Assembly (NCBI GenBank): GCA_050251775.1
Contig: JBFWMD010000007.1
Span: 1 to 64,000, forward strand
Source: Paucidesulfovibrio sp050251775
GTDB taxonomy: Bacteria > Desulfobacterota > Desulfovibrionia > Desulfovibrionales > Desulfovibrionaceae
Direction: 5' to 3'
Length of the DNA: 64,000 nucleotides
Made by a program: the position numbers and the translations under genes. The notes under the pieces were generated by a model. It saw only the letters and a program-made list of their open reading frames with translations. It had not been told where the DNA came from and ran no database searches. Below, piece by piece: positions 1-8,628 of the stretch. The stretch's first letter is position 1. Each line of letters opens with the position of its first letter.

Positions 1-79
1 CCATCGCCCTTTCCCCCGCCGGGGGCACGCCTTTGCCTCTTCCATAAAAATGACTATCATGACGCCTGGAGGACCCCCC

Positions 80-589
80 ATGAACGCAAGACACAAACAC
101 GCCGAGCATAGCGAGTCGGTGGAAGCCGGAAAGCTTCGCCTGACGCTGCGTTACGCCGGGAACCTGCTGCGGGAAATCGAACTCGGCTGGGGCACGGGCG
201 CGGGGCCGGACAAGGCGCTCTCGTCCCTGGGCAGGGCAATGCAGGCGGCCCTGGAGCGTTACGTCTGCGGCCAGACGCCGGACTGGCCGATACTGCCCCT
301 GGACTGGGAATCGTTGACGCCTTATACCCGGCGCACCCTGGAAGCCCTGCTGGAGAATGTGCCCCAGGGCCGCACCGTGAGCTATGGCGAGCTGGCGGGC
401 ATGGCGGGCAATCCCAAGGGAGCGCGGGCAACAGGCCGGGCCCTGGGGGCGAATCCCTGGCCCCTGGTGGTCCCCTGCCACCGCGTGGTGGCGGCCAACG
501 GAGCGCTCACGGGGTTCAGCAGCCCTTGCGGCCTGGAAATGAAACGCTACCTGCTGGATTTGGAGGCGGGATCAAGAGCGCGGACGTAA
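80..589 (+). CDS. ogt: Methylated-DNA--protein-cysteine methyltransferase (Ogt/MGMT)
   Basis: Suicide repair enzyme that moves the alkyl group from O6-alkylguanine onto its own cysteine. The acceptor motif PCHRVV (Cys133 of 169) is followed by the GALTGFSS-type loop and C-terminal helix of the family. The helix-turn-helix segment before it (PQGRTVSYGELA...GARATGRALG) is also intact. The start at 80 is chosen because GGAGGA lies 7 bases upstream; an in-frame ATG at 50 would add ten residues without a ribosome site. The 3' end overlaps the convergent hemerythrin gene by 43 bases. Length is normal for the family. Confidence 0.93.
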   Translation: MNARHKHAEHSESVEAGKLRLTLRYAGNLLREIELGWGTGAGPDKALSSLGRAMQAALERYVCGQTPDWPILPLDWESLTPYTRRTLEALLENVPQGRTVSYGELAGMAGNPKGARATGRALGANPWPLVVPCHRVVAANGALTGFSSPCGLEMKRYLLDLEAGSRART

Positions 590-1014
590 TCCCCGAAGTC
601 AAGATCCTCGCGCAGAATGTGGGTGCGCAGCCAGTCGGCCAGGAAGAGAAACACGTCCACCTTCATGTCCAGCCCGATGCCGGGCCGCTCCAGCCCGGAC
701 ACGCGCCGCAGGAATTCCTTGTGCATGAAGACATGTTCCGCAGTGCGGGGGTAGTCTGTGCGCCGCATTTCCTCCTCTTCCTGGGAAAAATGCGCCTGGG
801 CGTAGGATTTCATATCCTGGATCAGCTGCGTGGCATCCAGGGCCGGTTTCACGGCGTCCGCATTCTCCATGATCCCCCGGTACGCTGTGTCGATGAGCAG
901 CACCAGTTCCTTGTGCTGCTCGTCCAGAATGTCCAGCCCAACTCCCATGTCCTCGGTCCATTCGATGATCGGCAAGCCCTGTCCCCCCTGGAGTTTTCTG
1001 TTTCGACTATGCAC
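547..1014 (-). CDS. Bacteriohemerythrin
   Basis: Single-domain hemerythrin of 155 residues, a four-helix bundle that binds O2 at a non-haem di-iron site. All seven expected ligands can be placed: His34 (DEQHKEL), His75 and Glu79 (AHFSQEE), His94 and His98 (EHVFMHKEF), His132 and Asp137 (THILREDLDF). Single-domain forms in anaerobes are thought to buffer or deliver O2 or iron. It lies downstream of pstSCA on the same strand, but a strong palindromic terminator separates them, so it is probably its own unit. The 3' end overlaps ogt by 43 bases tail to tail. The first about 15 residues may not all be translated; a later start is possible. Confidence 0.9.
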   Translation of the reverse strand: MHSRNRKLQGGQGLPIIEWTEDMGVGLDILDEQHKELVLLIDTAYRGIMENADAVKPALDATQLIQDMKSYAQAHFSQEEEEMRRTDYPRTAEHVFMHKEFLRRVSGLERPGIGLDMKVDVFLFLADWLRTHILREDLDFGDYVRALDPASKSSR

Positions 1015-1055
1015 GGGAGTCCACCTTCCGACAACCCTACACTTTAAACCCGGGG

Positions 1056-1104
1056 AAAAATAAGGGCGGCCAGGAGGATCATCCTCCTGGCCGCCCTTAT
1101 TTTT
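1056..1104 (-). terminator. Perfect 24-bp palindromic terminator after pstA
   Basis: Positions 1056-1079 and 1081-1104 are exact reverse complements around one central base, with A5 at the left end and T5 at the right. The resulting hairpin carries a T-run on either strand. It sits just after the pstA stop (minus strand) and before the hemerythrin start, so it should end the pst transcript. Confidence 0.88.
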
Positions 1105-1118
1105 GCAGGAACTTGAAG

Positions 1119-2027
1119 TTACTTGGAAAGCTTCCGTTGCAGCTTGGCCCGCAAGAAGATGGCCACCATGTTCATGCCCAGGACCAGGGCGATGAGCACC
1201 AGGGCCGTGCCGTATTGCAGGGGCCGGGTCTGGTCGATGTTCGTGCCCGCCGTGGCCAGGACATAGATGTGGTAGGGCAGGGCCATGACATCGTCAAAGA
1301 TGGAATGCGGGATGTCCGGCGTGGAGAAGACCGCCGCCGTGAACATGATGGCGGCGGTTTCGCCCGCCGCGCGGGAGAGCGAAAGAATCGCGCCCGTGAG
1401 GATGCCGGGCAGGGCGGCGGGCAGAACCACCCGGTAGATGGTCTGCCATTTGGTGGCGCCCAGGCCCAGGGAGGCCTCGCGGTAGGTGTTGGGCACGGAG
1501 CGCATGGCCTCCTCCGTGGTTCCGATGACCACGGGCAGGGTCAGCGCCCCCAGGGTCAACGCGCCCGCCGCGATGGACACGCCGAGCTGCATGACCGTGA
1601 CGAAAAGCCCCAGGCCGAAGAGGCCGAAGACCACGGACGGCACGCCCGCGAGGTTGTTGATGCCGATGCGGATGACCCGCAGCAGCTTTCCGGGCCGGGC
1701 GTACTCATTGAGATAGATTGCCGAGGCCACGCCCAGGGGCAGGGCCACGACCATGGAACTGAGGGCCAGCAGGAACGTGCCAAGGATGCAGGGGAAAATG
1801 CCACCCTCGGTCATGGAGTTGCGCGGCTGCTGCGAGAGAAATTCCCAGCTGATGGCGGGCAGACCGTTGTAGAGCAGAAAGCCCAGGATGATGGCCAAAG
1901 CCAGACCGCAGACCCCTGCCGCGGACTTGAACAGGCCAAAGGTCACGGACTCCACGACCTTGCGCTTGCGGTTGCGCTTCTCGGCCTGATCCATGATGAC
2001 CGCGATGCGCTGCATGGTTTGCTGCAT
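1119..2027 (-). CDS. pstA: Phosphate ABC transporter permease PstA
   Basis: Inner-membrane permease subunit of the high-affinity phosphate importer, 302 residues and about six membrane spans. The EAA loop that docks to the ATPase is present (EASLGLGATKWQTIYRVVLPAALPG, given here only as its span about residues 180-205), followed by SRAAGETAA. The start is supported by a purine-rich AGGAAGGAAG site. It follows pstC with a 15-base gap and is the last gene of the pstS-pstC-pstA set. No pstB or phoU follows, so the ATPase must be encoded elsewhere. Confidence 0.93.
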   Translation of the reverse strand: MQQTMQRIAVIMDQAEKRNRKRKVVESVTFGLFKSAAGVCGLALAIILGFLLYNGLPAISWEFLSQQPRNSMTEGGIFPCILGTFLLALSSMVVALPLGVASAIYLNEYARPGKLLRVIRIGINNLAGVPSVVFGLFGLGLFVTVMQLGVSIAAGALTLGALTLPVVIGTTEEAMRSVPNTYREASLGLGATKWQTIYRVVLPAALPGILTGAILSLSRAAGETAAIMFTAAVFSTPDIPHSIFDDVMALPYHIYVLATAGTNIDQTRPLQYGTALVLIALVLGMNMVAIFLRAKLQRKLSK

Positions 2028-2042
2028 TGACTTCCTTCCTCC

Positions 2043-3407
2043 CTAGAGCGTGGCCGCGCCGACCTGCTTGTATTTGTTGGCGATGTGGTCCGCGATCACG
2101 TTGAAGACCATGGTGAACAGGAAGAGCACGATGCCGATGGCGAAGAGGGCGTGGTAATGATCGCTGCCCAGGGGAGCTTCGCCCATTTCCGCCGCGATGG
2201 ACGAGGGCATGGGCCGGACCGGGTCAAAGATGGAATTCGGGATCATTCCCGCGCCGCCAGCGACCATGAGCACGACCATGGTCTCGCCGATGGCCCGGGA
2301 CATGCCCAGAATCACGGCGGTGCTGATGCCCGAGAGCGAGGCCGGAATGACCACTTTCCAGATGGTTTCGCAGTGCGTCGCGCCCAGGGCCAGGGAGGCC
2401 TCCTTGAGTTCCAGGGGCACGGCGTAGATGGCGTCCTCGGAAACCGACGTGATGGTCGGCACGGACATGAAGGCCAGCATCAGGGAGGCGTTGAACATGT
2501 TCAGGCCCGTGTTGATCTGAAAGATGTCCTGAAGAAACGGAGCCACCACGACCATGCCGAAGAAGCCGATGACCACCGAGGGCAGCGAGGCCAGCAGCTC
2601 GATGACCGGCTTGACGATGTTGCGCACGCGCAAGGTGGCGATTTCCGCGAGGTAGAGCGAGGTCATTACGCCGAGGGGAATGGCGATGACCGAGGAGAGG
2701 ACCGTGACGGAAATGGAGCCGATGATCAGCGGGAAGATGCCGAACTCAGGATCGTCGTCCGTTGGATACCAGCCCAGGCCGAAAAGAAAGTCCGAAACGT
2801 TGATCTGCTTGAAAATGGGCAGTCCCTCAATGAAGAGGAAAACCATGATCAGCCCGAGAATAATGATGGAAGTCAGCGCCGTGGCGAAGAACACGCTCTG
2901 GATCAGCCGGTCCCGCGTGCGGCGTTGCAGGTTCAGCGCCCGGAGCACAAGGGTCAGCACGCTGAAGAAGGCAAAGATCCCCGCGACCACATACCAGGAC
3001 AAGGCCCGGGATTCCATGCGCTGTTGCAGAAAATGCTCCAGGAAGTCGATCCCGTCGTGCATCAGCTGTGCGCCCTTGCCCTGCCTGCGCAGTTGCGCGC
3101 CCCGCTCGGTAATGTCCTTGGAAATATCGTTCAGTTCCAGCAGGGCCGTTTCCAGGGCCTTCTGGTTCTGGTCCGCGTCGCCCGGCCGGGAGTCCATTTC
3201 CTCGGTCAGGCTGAAGGTGACGTAGCGCTCCATTTCTTTGAGCGCCGTGGTCATGCTCTCGTCGGGCATCACGCGGTGTCTGCCCTGCTCCAGCTGCTGC
3301 GCAAAGATGCGTTCGACATTGTCCGGCCGGGACTGGTCGTGGCCGTAGAAAGCCAGAAAGGCCGCCACGAGCAGACCCACCACGATGTATACCTTGGTCC
3401 TATCCAC
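2043..3407 (-). CDS. pstC: Phosphate ABC transporter permease PstC, long form
   Basis: Partner permease of PstA. The C-terminal about 280 residues are ordinary PstC, with the EAA loop at KEASLALGATHCETIW and SRAIGETMVV. The protein is 454 residues where most PstC proteins have about 300-320. The extra part has a first membrane span (about residues 5-21), then about 110 polar, helix-prone residues predicted outside the membrane, then another span (about 137-157). The start is GTG. This added periplasmic domain could sense or contact something, which is inference. The flanking pstS and pstA fix its identity. Confidence 0.9.
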   Translation of the reverse strand: MDRTKVYIVVGLLVAAFLAFYGHDQSRPDNVERIFAQQLEQGRHRVMPDESMTTALKEMERYVTFSLTEEMDSRPGDADQNQKALETALLELNDISKDITERGAQLRRQGKGAQLMHDGIDFLEHFLQQRMESRALSWYVVAGIFAFFSVLTLVLRALNLQRRTRDRLIQSVFFATALTSIIILGLIMVFLFIEGLPIFKQINVSDFLFGLGWYPTDDDPEFGIFPLIIGSISVTVLSSVIAIPLGVMTSLYLAEIATLRVRNIVKPVIELLASLPSVVIGFFGMVVVAPFLQDIFQINTGLNMFNASLMLAFMSVPTITSVSEDAIYAVPLELKEASLALGATHCETIWKVVIPASLSGISTAVILGMSRAIGETMVVLMVAGGAGMIPNSIFDPVRPMPSSIAAEMGEAPLGSDHYHALFAIGIVLFLFTMVFNVIADHIANKYKQVGAATL

Positions 3408-3505
3408 GGAGCAGTACCCCTTTGCTCTTGGGAACAGGCCCGCCGGAACAGCCTCTTGCGAAGCGGTTCCGGCGGACGTTCGTCTCGTAACGCCGCGGCG
3501 TTTAC

Positions 3506-4324
3506 TTACTTAACCGGGATGAAGCCTTTCTCGGCGGCCAGCTTCTGACCGGCGGGGCTCATGACGAAGTCGATGACGGCCTTGGCATCACCAGTGGGCT
3601 GGCCAGCGGTATAGAGGTTCAGGCCACGGGAGATGGGGTAGGAGCCGTCCATGGCGCTCTTGACGCCGGCGACCACGCCGTCCACGGGCAGGGCCTTCAG
3701 CTCGGAGTTGACGTAGGCCAGACCGACGTATCCGATGGCCTGCTCGTTCTTGGAAACAGCCTGGGCCACGGCGCCGTTGGAAGCCAGCAGGGAAGCGCCG
3801 GGGAAGACCTTGTTCTTCTCGCCGTCGGAATGCATGATCTTGTCCTTCCAGCAGTCGTACGTACCGGAGGAGGTGTCACGGGAGATGACCACGATTTCAG
3901 CGTCCTTGCCGCCCAGTTCCTTCCAGTTGGTGATCTTGCCGGCGTAGATGCCGAGCAGCTGCGGGATGGTGATGGCGGAAACGGCGTTGTTCGGGTGGAC
4001 CACGGGCACGATGCAGTCATAGGCCACGACGAACTGCACCGCCTCGCGACCGTTGGCCTTGGCGGCCTCGATTTCCTTGCCCTTCATGTCGCGGGACATC
4101 ATGCCGATGTCAGTGGTGCCGTCGATGAGCGCCTTGGCGCCGTTGGAGGAACCGCCGCCGGAAAGGGAGATCTGGATGCCCAGATCCGGGTTGGCCTTGT
4201 AGTGGTCGTCCACCATCTGCATCAGGGGCAGAACCGTGGTGGAGCCTTTGACTTCGACTTTGCCGGCATAGGCCGTGGAGACCATCATGGCGAACACGGC
4301 GACAAGCATAAGCAGCTTCTTCAT
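3506..4324 (-). CDS. pstS: Phosphate-binding periplasmic protein PstS
   Basis: Periplasmic receptor that hands phosphate to PstC/PstA. A signal peptide of about 21 residues ends at AYA. Phosphate-contact loops are visible as KGSTTVLP, SGGGSSNGAKAL and SRDTSSGTYD. The length (272 residues) is normal for the short bacterial form. The ATG at 4324 is preferred over the TTG one codon upstream because GGAGGA lies 7 bases before it. It is first in pstSCA, with a gap of about 100 bases to pstC. A candidate Pho box lies about 80-100 bases upstream. Confidence 0.95.
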   Translation of the reverse strand: MKKLLMLVAVFAMMVSTAYAGKVEVKGSTTVLPLMQMVDDHYKANPDLGIQISLSGGGSSNGAKALIDGTTDIGMMSRDMKGKEIEAAKANGREAVQFVVAYDCIVPVVHPNNAVSAITIPQLLGIYAGKITNWKELGGKDAEIVVISRDTSSGTYDCWKDKIMHSDGEKNKVFPGASLLASNGAVAQAVSKNEQAIGYVGLAYVNSELKALPVDGVVAGVKSAMDGSYPISRGLNLYTAGQPTGDAKAVIDFVMSPAGQKLAAEKGFIPVK

Positions 4325-4388
4325 CAAGAATTCCTCCGAAAATGGTTGAAGCGTTGAAAACGAAAGTGCGAATTAATGTCGAGGCTGG

Positions 4389-4421
4389 TATCTACCAGGG
4401 GGGAGTTACGAACACGTTACG
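4389..4421 (-). promoter_or_regulatory. Candidate Pho box and promoter of pstSCA
   Basis: Read on the minus strand, CGTAAC occurs twice with an 11-base period (4421-4416 and 4410-4405), the period of PhoB direct repeats. Nine to ten bases further lies a TAGATA that could be the -10 element (4394-4389), inside the 14-bp palindrome 4385-4398. A third copy of the hexamer is at 4497-4492. The hexamer differs from the enterobacterial CTGTCAT, so this rests on spacing and position, not on exact sequence. Confidence 0.45.
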
Positions 4422-4517
4422 GCCAGGCAAAAGGTGCGTGACACACGGAAAACAATACCCGGCCCACGCCGGCGGGCGAATCTTGCAAACTGTTACGAAA
4501 TCCAGCATGGTTGGCGC

Positions 4518-5885
4518 ATGGAGCCAAAATACCTGATCATCGGCGCGGGTCCCACAGGCCTTGGCGCGGCGCACCGCCTGGCCGAACTGGGCGAGCAGTC
4601 CTTCCTCGTGCTGGAGCGCGAAACCCATCCCGGCGGGCTCGCGGCCAGCTTTCAGGACCGCGACGGCTTCACCTGGGACTTCGGCGGCCACGTGCTCTTC
4701 TCCCATTACCCCTATTTCGACCGCCTCACCGAGGACCTGCTCCAGGGCGAATACTTCGAGCATCAGCGCGAGTCCTGGATTTTCGCCGTCGGGAGCTGGA
4801 TCCCCTACCCCTTCCAGAACAACATCCGCCACCTGCCGCCCGAGGCGCGCTGGCGCTGCGTCGAAGGGCTGCTGCCCGGCCGCAGGCCCGAGCCCGGCCC
4901 GGACTTCCGGCCCGCGAACTTCGGCCAGTGGATCGACACCGTGTTCGGGCAGGGCATCGCCTCCGTGTTCATGCGGCCCTACAACTTCAAGGTCTGGGCC
5001 ACGCCGCCCGAGCGCATGTCCTATTCCTGGATTGGCGAACGGGTCAGCCTTGTGGACATGGAAAGCGTGCTCAAAAACGTGGTCCTGGAGCACGACGACA
5101 GGGGCTGGGGACCGAACAACACCTTCCGTTTTCCCCGGCACGGCGGCACAGGCGCCATTTTCCGCGCCCTGGCCCGGCGCGTCGAGGACCGCATCCGCTA
5201 CGGCGAGACCGTGGCCCGCATTGACGCCACCCGCCGCACCGTGACCACGGCGTCGGGGAGCACCTTTCATTATCAAACATTGCTGAACACCGGCCCCCTG
5301 GACCTGCTCGCCACCCGCTGGCTCGAAAACCCCGACCCGGCTCTGGCGGACGCGGCCAAGGGCCTGGCCCACAATTCCGTCCACATCTCGGGCGCGGGTC
5401 TGGACGGCTCCCGCGAGGATTCGCGCTGCTGGATGTACTTCCCGGAAGCGGATTCGCCCTTCTACCGCGTGACCAACTTCCATAACTATTCGCCCAATAA
5501 CACGGCCCGGCCCGGCAGCCAGCGCGCCCTGATGTGCGAGACCTCCTCCTCGAAGCACAAGCCCGAAGACCTGGAGACCCTTTTCGAACGCAGCCTGCGC
5601 GGCCTGGAACACGCCGGAATGCTGGCCCCCCCGGACCGGGCCCGGCTTGTTTCCCGCTTCGAGATGAGCCGCGAATACGCCTACCCCGTGCCCACCCTGG
5701 AGCGCGACGCGGCTCTGACCGCGATCCAGCCGCGCCTGGAAACCCTGGACATTTTCTCGCGCGGACGCTTTGGCGGATGGAAATACGAGGTCGGAAACAT
5801 GGACCATTCGGTCATGCAGGGGGTGGAATGGGCGCAACGAATACTTGAAGACAAGCCGGAAACGACCTACACCCTCCCATCATGA
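4518..5885 (+). CDS. FAD-dependent oxidoreductase, UDP-galactopyranose-mutase/protoporphyrinogen-oxidase-like
   Basis: Flavoprotein of 455 residues. The N-terminal dinucleotide fold is clear: LIIGAGPTGLGAAHRL, then an acidic end of strand two (LVLERE), then HPGGLAASF and WDFGGHVLFSHYPYFD, which resemble UDP-galactopyranose-mutase-like amine-oxidase-fold proteins. The substrate cannot be read from sequence; sugar-nucleotide or porphyrin chemistry are both possible. The start at 4518 puts the Rossmann motif at residue 6, although no good ribosome site is visible. Its stop overlaps the next gene's ATG (ATGA), so the two are translationally coupled. Confidence 0.8.
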   Translation: MEPKYLIIGAGPTGLGAAHRLAELGEQSFLVLERETHPGGLAASFQDRDGFTWDFGGHVLFSHYPYFDRLTEDLLQGEYFEHQRESWIFAVGSWIPYPFQNNIRHLPPEARWRCVEGLLPGRRPEPGPDFRPANFGQWIDTVFGQGIASVFMRPYNFKVWATPPERMSYSWIGERVSLVDMESVLKNVVLEHDDRGWGPNNTFRFPRHGGTGAIFRALARRVEDRIRYGETVARIDATRRTVTTASGSTFHYQTLLNTGPLDLLATRWLENPDPALADAAKGLAHNSVHISGAGLDGSREDSRCWMYFPEADSPFYRVTNFHNYSPNNTARPGSQRALMCETSSSKHKPEDLETLFERSLRGLEHAGMLAPPDRARLVSRFEMSREYAYPVPTLERDAALTAIQPRLETLDIFSRGRFGGWKYEVGNMDHSVMQGVEWAQRILEDKPETTYTLPS

Positions 5886-6958
5886 CGAACATGAACGCAA
5901 TCCATGAACAGCGCCGCGAGGCACTGCGTCAACGTCTCAGGAACGAGGGGCTCGACGCCCTTCTGGTCAGCCACGCCGCCAACCGCTACTACCTCTCCGG
6001 ATTCGAGCTGCACGACTCCCAGTGCAACGAATCCGCCGGCTGGCTCGTGGTCGCCGCCAACGGACACGACAAACTGCTCACCGACCCACGCTACGAAGAC
6101 GCGGCCAAGCGCATCTTCCCGGCTACGGACGTGTTCATCTACGCGGGCCGGAAATTCGATCAGGTCGGCCCTTACCTCAAGGGCCTGGGCTTCGCGTCCC
6201 TCGGATTCGAACCCAAGGCCATGCATCTCTACGATTATGAAAAGCTCCGCGAATACGTGACCCTCGCGCCCACGGAAAACCTCGTGGAAGACCTCCGCGT
6301 CATCAAGGACGCCGAGGAGATCAAGCGCATGAAGGCCGCCTGCGCTCTGAACCACCGCGTGTTCCGCGTGCTGGAGGACTCGCTGCGGCCCGGCCAGACC
6401 GAAGAGGAGGTGGCCTGGGCCGCCGAGCGCATGTTCCGCGAATGGGGCGCCAGCGGCCTGGCCTTCTCGACCATCGTCGGGGTCGGCCCCAACGCGGCCC
6501 TGCCCCACGCCATTCCCGGCAACAAGACGCTCAAGGAAGACGAACTGGTGCTCATCGACATGGGCTGCCGCCTGAACGCCTACTGCTCGGACCAGACCCG
6601 GACCTTCTGGGTCGGCGAAAACGTCTCCGAACGCTTCCGCTCCGTGCGCGAAATGGTCAAAACCGCCCAGCAGAAAGCCATCGAGATCATCAAGCCCGGC
6701 CTGCCCATGGCCGAGGCCTACAAAGCGGCCCACAGCTACTTCGAAGCGCAGGGCGTGGCGGACCGCTTCACCCACGGCCTGGGACACGGCATCGGCCTGG
6801 AAACCCACGAGGCCCCGAGCCTCTCCTCCATCGCCACAGGCGTGCTCAAGCCCGGCATGGTCGTGACCGTGGAGCCCGGACTCTACTGGCCCGACTGGGG
6901 CGGCGTACGCTGGGAGTTCGAGGTGCTGATCACCGAGGACAGCTGCGAAGTCCTGTAG
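5882..6958 (+). CDS. M24 family metallopeptidase (Xaa-Pro aminopeptidase-like)
   Basis: Pita-bread-fold aminopeptidase of 358 residues with a creatinase-like N-terminal domain (to about residue 125) and a C-terminal catalytic domain. Dinuclear metal ligands can be placed in LIDMGCR, YCSDQTRTF, HGLGHGIGLETHE, VTVEPGLY and VRWEFEVLIT. It probably removes N-terminal residues next to proline in the cytoplasm. It overlaps the upstream flavoprotein by four bases. A strong terminator follows at once, so the two genes form a closed unit. Confidence 0.92.
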   Translation: MTNMNAIHEQRREALRQRLRNEGLDALLVSHAANRYYLSGFELHDSQCNESAGWLVVAANGHDKLLTDPRYEDAAKRIFPATDVFIYAGRKFDQVGPYLKGLGFASLGFEPKAMHLYDYEKLREYVTLAPTENLVEDLRVIKDAEEIKRMKAACALNHRVFRVLEDSLRPGQTEEEVAWAAERMFREWGASGLAFSTIVGVGPNAALPHAIPGNKTLKEDELVLIDMGCRLNAYCSDQTRTFWVGENVSERFRSVREMVKTAQQKAIEIIKPGLPMAEAYKAAHSYFEAQGVADRFTHGLGHGIGLETHEAPSLSSIATGVLKPGMVVTVEPGLYWPDWGGVRWEFEVLITEDSCEVL

Positions 6959-6963
6959 ATATG

Positions 6964-6995
6964 AAGAGAGGCCGCCAGCGGCCTCTCTTTTTCTT
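6964..6995 (+). terminator. Rho-independent terminator after the M24 peptidase gene
   Basis: An 11-bp stem (6964-6974 with 6979-6989) around a CCAG loop is followed by TTTCTTC. A similar element, sharing GCCGCCAG(C/T)GGC and the tract ending in TCTTCACGC, occurs at 29557. Confidence 0.85.
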
Positions 6996-7111
6996 CACGC
7001 GATCGTCACTCCAGACAACTTCCTTCCGGGACGGGTCGGTGTATCACTCTTGCGGGCTGCGGCCTGATGGGCTAAGGAATTGGGTTCCCGATACACCAGA
7101 CGAGGAAGACC

Positions 7112-7486
7112 ATGCGACCCGACTTCAAGAAAATGAACGGCTTGGTTCCTGCCATTGCGCAGGATGCGGACACGGGTGAGGTCCTGATGATGGCCTACAT
7201 GAACGAGGCCTCCTGGGACAAGACCCTGGAGACCGGCGAGGTCCATTATTGGAGCCGCAGCCGCCAGGAGCTCTGGCACAAGGGCGGCACGTCCGGCCAT
7301 GTGCAGAAGGTCCGCTCCATCCGGCTGGACTGCGACGACGACACCATTTTGGTCCTCGTGGAGCAGCTTGGCGGCGCGGCCTGCCACAAGGGCTACCGTT
7401 CCTGCTTTTATCGTGAACTGAAGGACGGCATTGTTTCCGAATGCTCGCCCGTGGTCTTCGATCCCAAGGAGGTCTACAAAAAATGA
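7112..7486 (+). CDS. hisI: Phosphoribosyl-AMP cyclohydrolase
   Basis: Third step of histidine synthesis, opening the purine ring of phosphoribosyl-AMP. The 124-residue protein has family hallmarks: VLMMAYMNEAS, YWSRSRQELWHKGGTSGH, the metal-binding DCDDDT, and the paired cysteines in AACHKGYRSCFYR. It is a stand-alone HisI without the HisE pyrophosphohydrolase domain. The ATG has GAGGAAGA upstream. Its stop overlaps the hisG start (ATGA), so both are made from one transcript. Confidence 0.97.
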   Translation: MRPDFKKMNGLVPAIAQDADTGEVLMMAYMNEASWDKTLETGEVHYWSRSRQELWHKGGTSGHVQKVRSIRLDCDDDTILVLVEQLGGAACHKGYRSCFYRELKDGIVSECSPVVFDPKEVYKK

Positions 7487-8361
7487 GTGATAAAAAGCTG
7501 CGCCTCGGCGTTCCCAAGGGTTCGCTCCAGGAAGCGACCATCAAGCTTTTCGATAAGGCCGGCTGGCAGATCCGCACCCATGCCCGCAACTACTTTCCGG
7601 ACATCAACGATCCCGAGATCAAGTGCAGCCTGGCCCGGGCCCAGGAGATGGCCACCTACGTGCAGAACGGCACGTTCGACGTGGGGCTGACAGGCAAGGA
7701 CTGGGTCCTGGAATGGGACGCGGACGTGGTCGTGGTCGATGACCTGATCTACTCCAAGGTCTCCAACCGCCCGGCGCGCTGGGTGCTCTGCGTCAAGGGC
7801 GACTCGCCCTTCAAGCGGCCCGAGGACCTGGACGGCTGCAAAGTGGCCACGGAGTTGGTGGGCTTCACCAAGAACTATTTCAATTCCCTGGGCGTGAAGG
7901 TGGACGTGACCTTCTCCTGGGGAACCACCGAGGCCAAGGTGGTCGAGGGCCTTTGCGACGCCATCGTGGAGATCACCGAGACCGGAACGACCATCAAGGC
8001 CAACGGCCTGCGGATCATCGCCGAGCTGATGCAGACCAACACCCAGCTCATCGCCAACAAGGACGCCTGGAACGACCCCTGGAAGCGCAAGAAGATCCAG
8101 AACATCAATCTGTTGCTCCAGGGCGCGCTGCGGGCCGACAAGATGGTCGGCCTGAAGATGAACATGCCCAAGGCCAAGCTGGCCGTGGCCAACGGTGCGC
8201 TGCCCGCGCTGACCTCGCCCACCGTGGCCGAGCTCAAAAATCCGGAATGGGTTTCCGTGGAAATCATCGTGGACGAGTCCGTTGTCCGCGAGATCATCCC
8301 CCAGCTCAAGGAACTGGGAGCCGAAGGCATCATCGAGTACCCGCTGAATAAGGTCATCTAG
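7483..8361 (+). CDS. hisG: ATP phosphoribosyltransferase, long form
   Basis: First and controlling step of histidine synthesis, joining ATP and PRPP. At 292 residues it is the long HisG, whose C-terminal ACT-like domain (about residues 215-290) binds histidine for feedback inhibition; such enzymes do not need HisZ. Catalytic-domain signatures include GVPKGSLQ, DVGLTGKDW and the PRPP loop EITETGTTIKANGL. The start at 7483 is supported by AAGGAGG at 7466-7472 and by the four-base overlap with hisI. Confidence 0.97.
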   Translation: MSDKKLRLGVPKGSLQEATIKLFDKAGWQIRTHARNYFPDINDPEIKCSLARAQEMATYVQNGTFDVGLTGKDWVLEWDADVVVVDDLIYSKVSNRPARWVLCVKGDSPFKRPEDLDGCKVATELVGFTKNYFNSLGVKVDVTFSWGTTEAKVVEGLCDAIVEITETGTTIKANGLRIIAELMQTNTQLIANKDAWNDPWKRKKIQNINLLLQGALRADKMVGLKMNMPKAKLAVANGALPALTSPTVAELKNPEWVSVEIIVDESVVREIIPQLKELGAEGIIEYPLNKVI

Positions 8362-8429
8362 TTTTTTTGTCGGGGCGCGATGGGCGATTTTGCTTTTCGC
8401 GCCCCGCCGTCACGGCCTGAGGAGCGCGC

Positions 8430-8594
8430 ATGCTGACGAAAATCGCCATTATCCTGGCGCTGCTGGTTATTTTAATCGGATCGCTCCGCAACCGTAAATC
8501 CGAACGCCCCAGCCGGACCACGAACATCCTGCTCTTCGTCATCGCGGGTCTGCTCGTCCTGTCCATCCTGACCCACTTCATCCGGGCGTCGTAA
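8430..8594 (+). CDS. Small two-span membrane protein
   Basis: Reading from the ATG at 8430 gives 54 residues: a hydrophobic segment (about residues 4-18), a short basic stretch (RNRKSERPSR), a second hydrophobic segment (about 32-47) and HFIRAS at the end. GAGGAG lies just upstream. It fits neatly between hisG and the DMT transporter on the same strand. I do not recognise the family. Small hairpin membrane proteins of this kind are often conserved but unnamed. Confidence 0.6.
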   Translation: MLTKIAIILALLVILIGSLRNRKSERPSRTTNILLFVIAGLLVLSILTHFIRAS

Positions 8595-8628
8595 CCTCCG
8601 GTCCTGTTTTGACCGGGCGAGGTATCTC

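Noticed and set aside
8371..8406. 10-bp inverted repeat after hisG as a terminator
   Set aside because: The T-run lies before the stem on the hisG strand and none follows it, so the form is wrong for a plain terminator.
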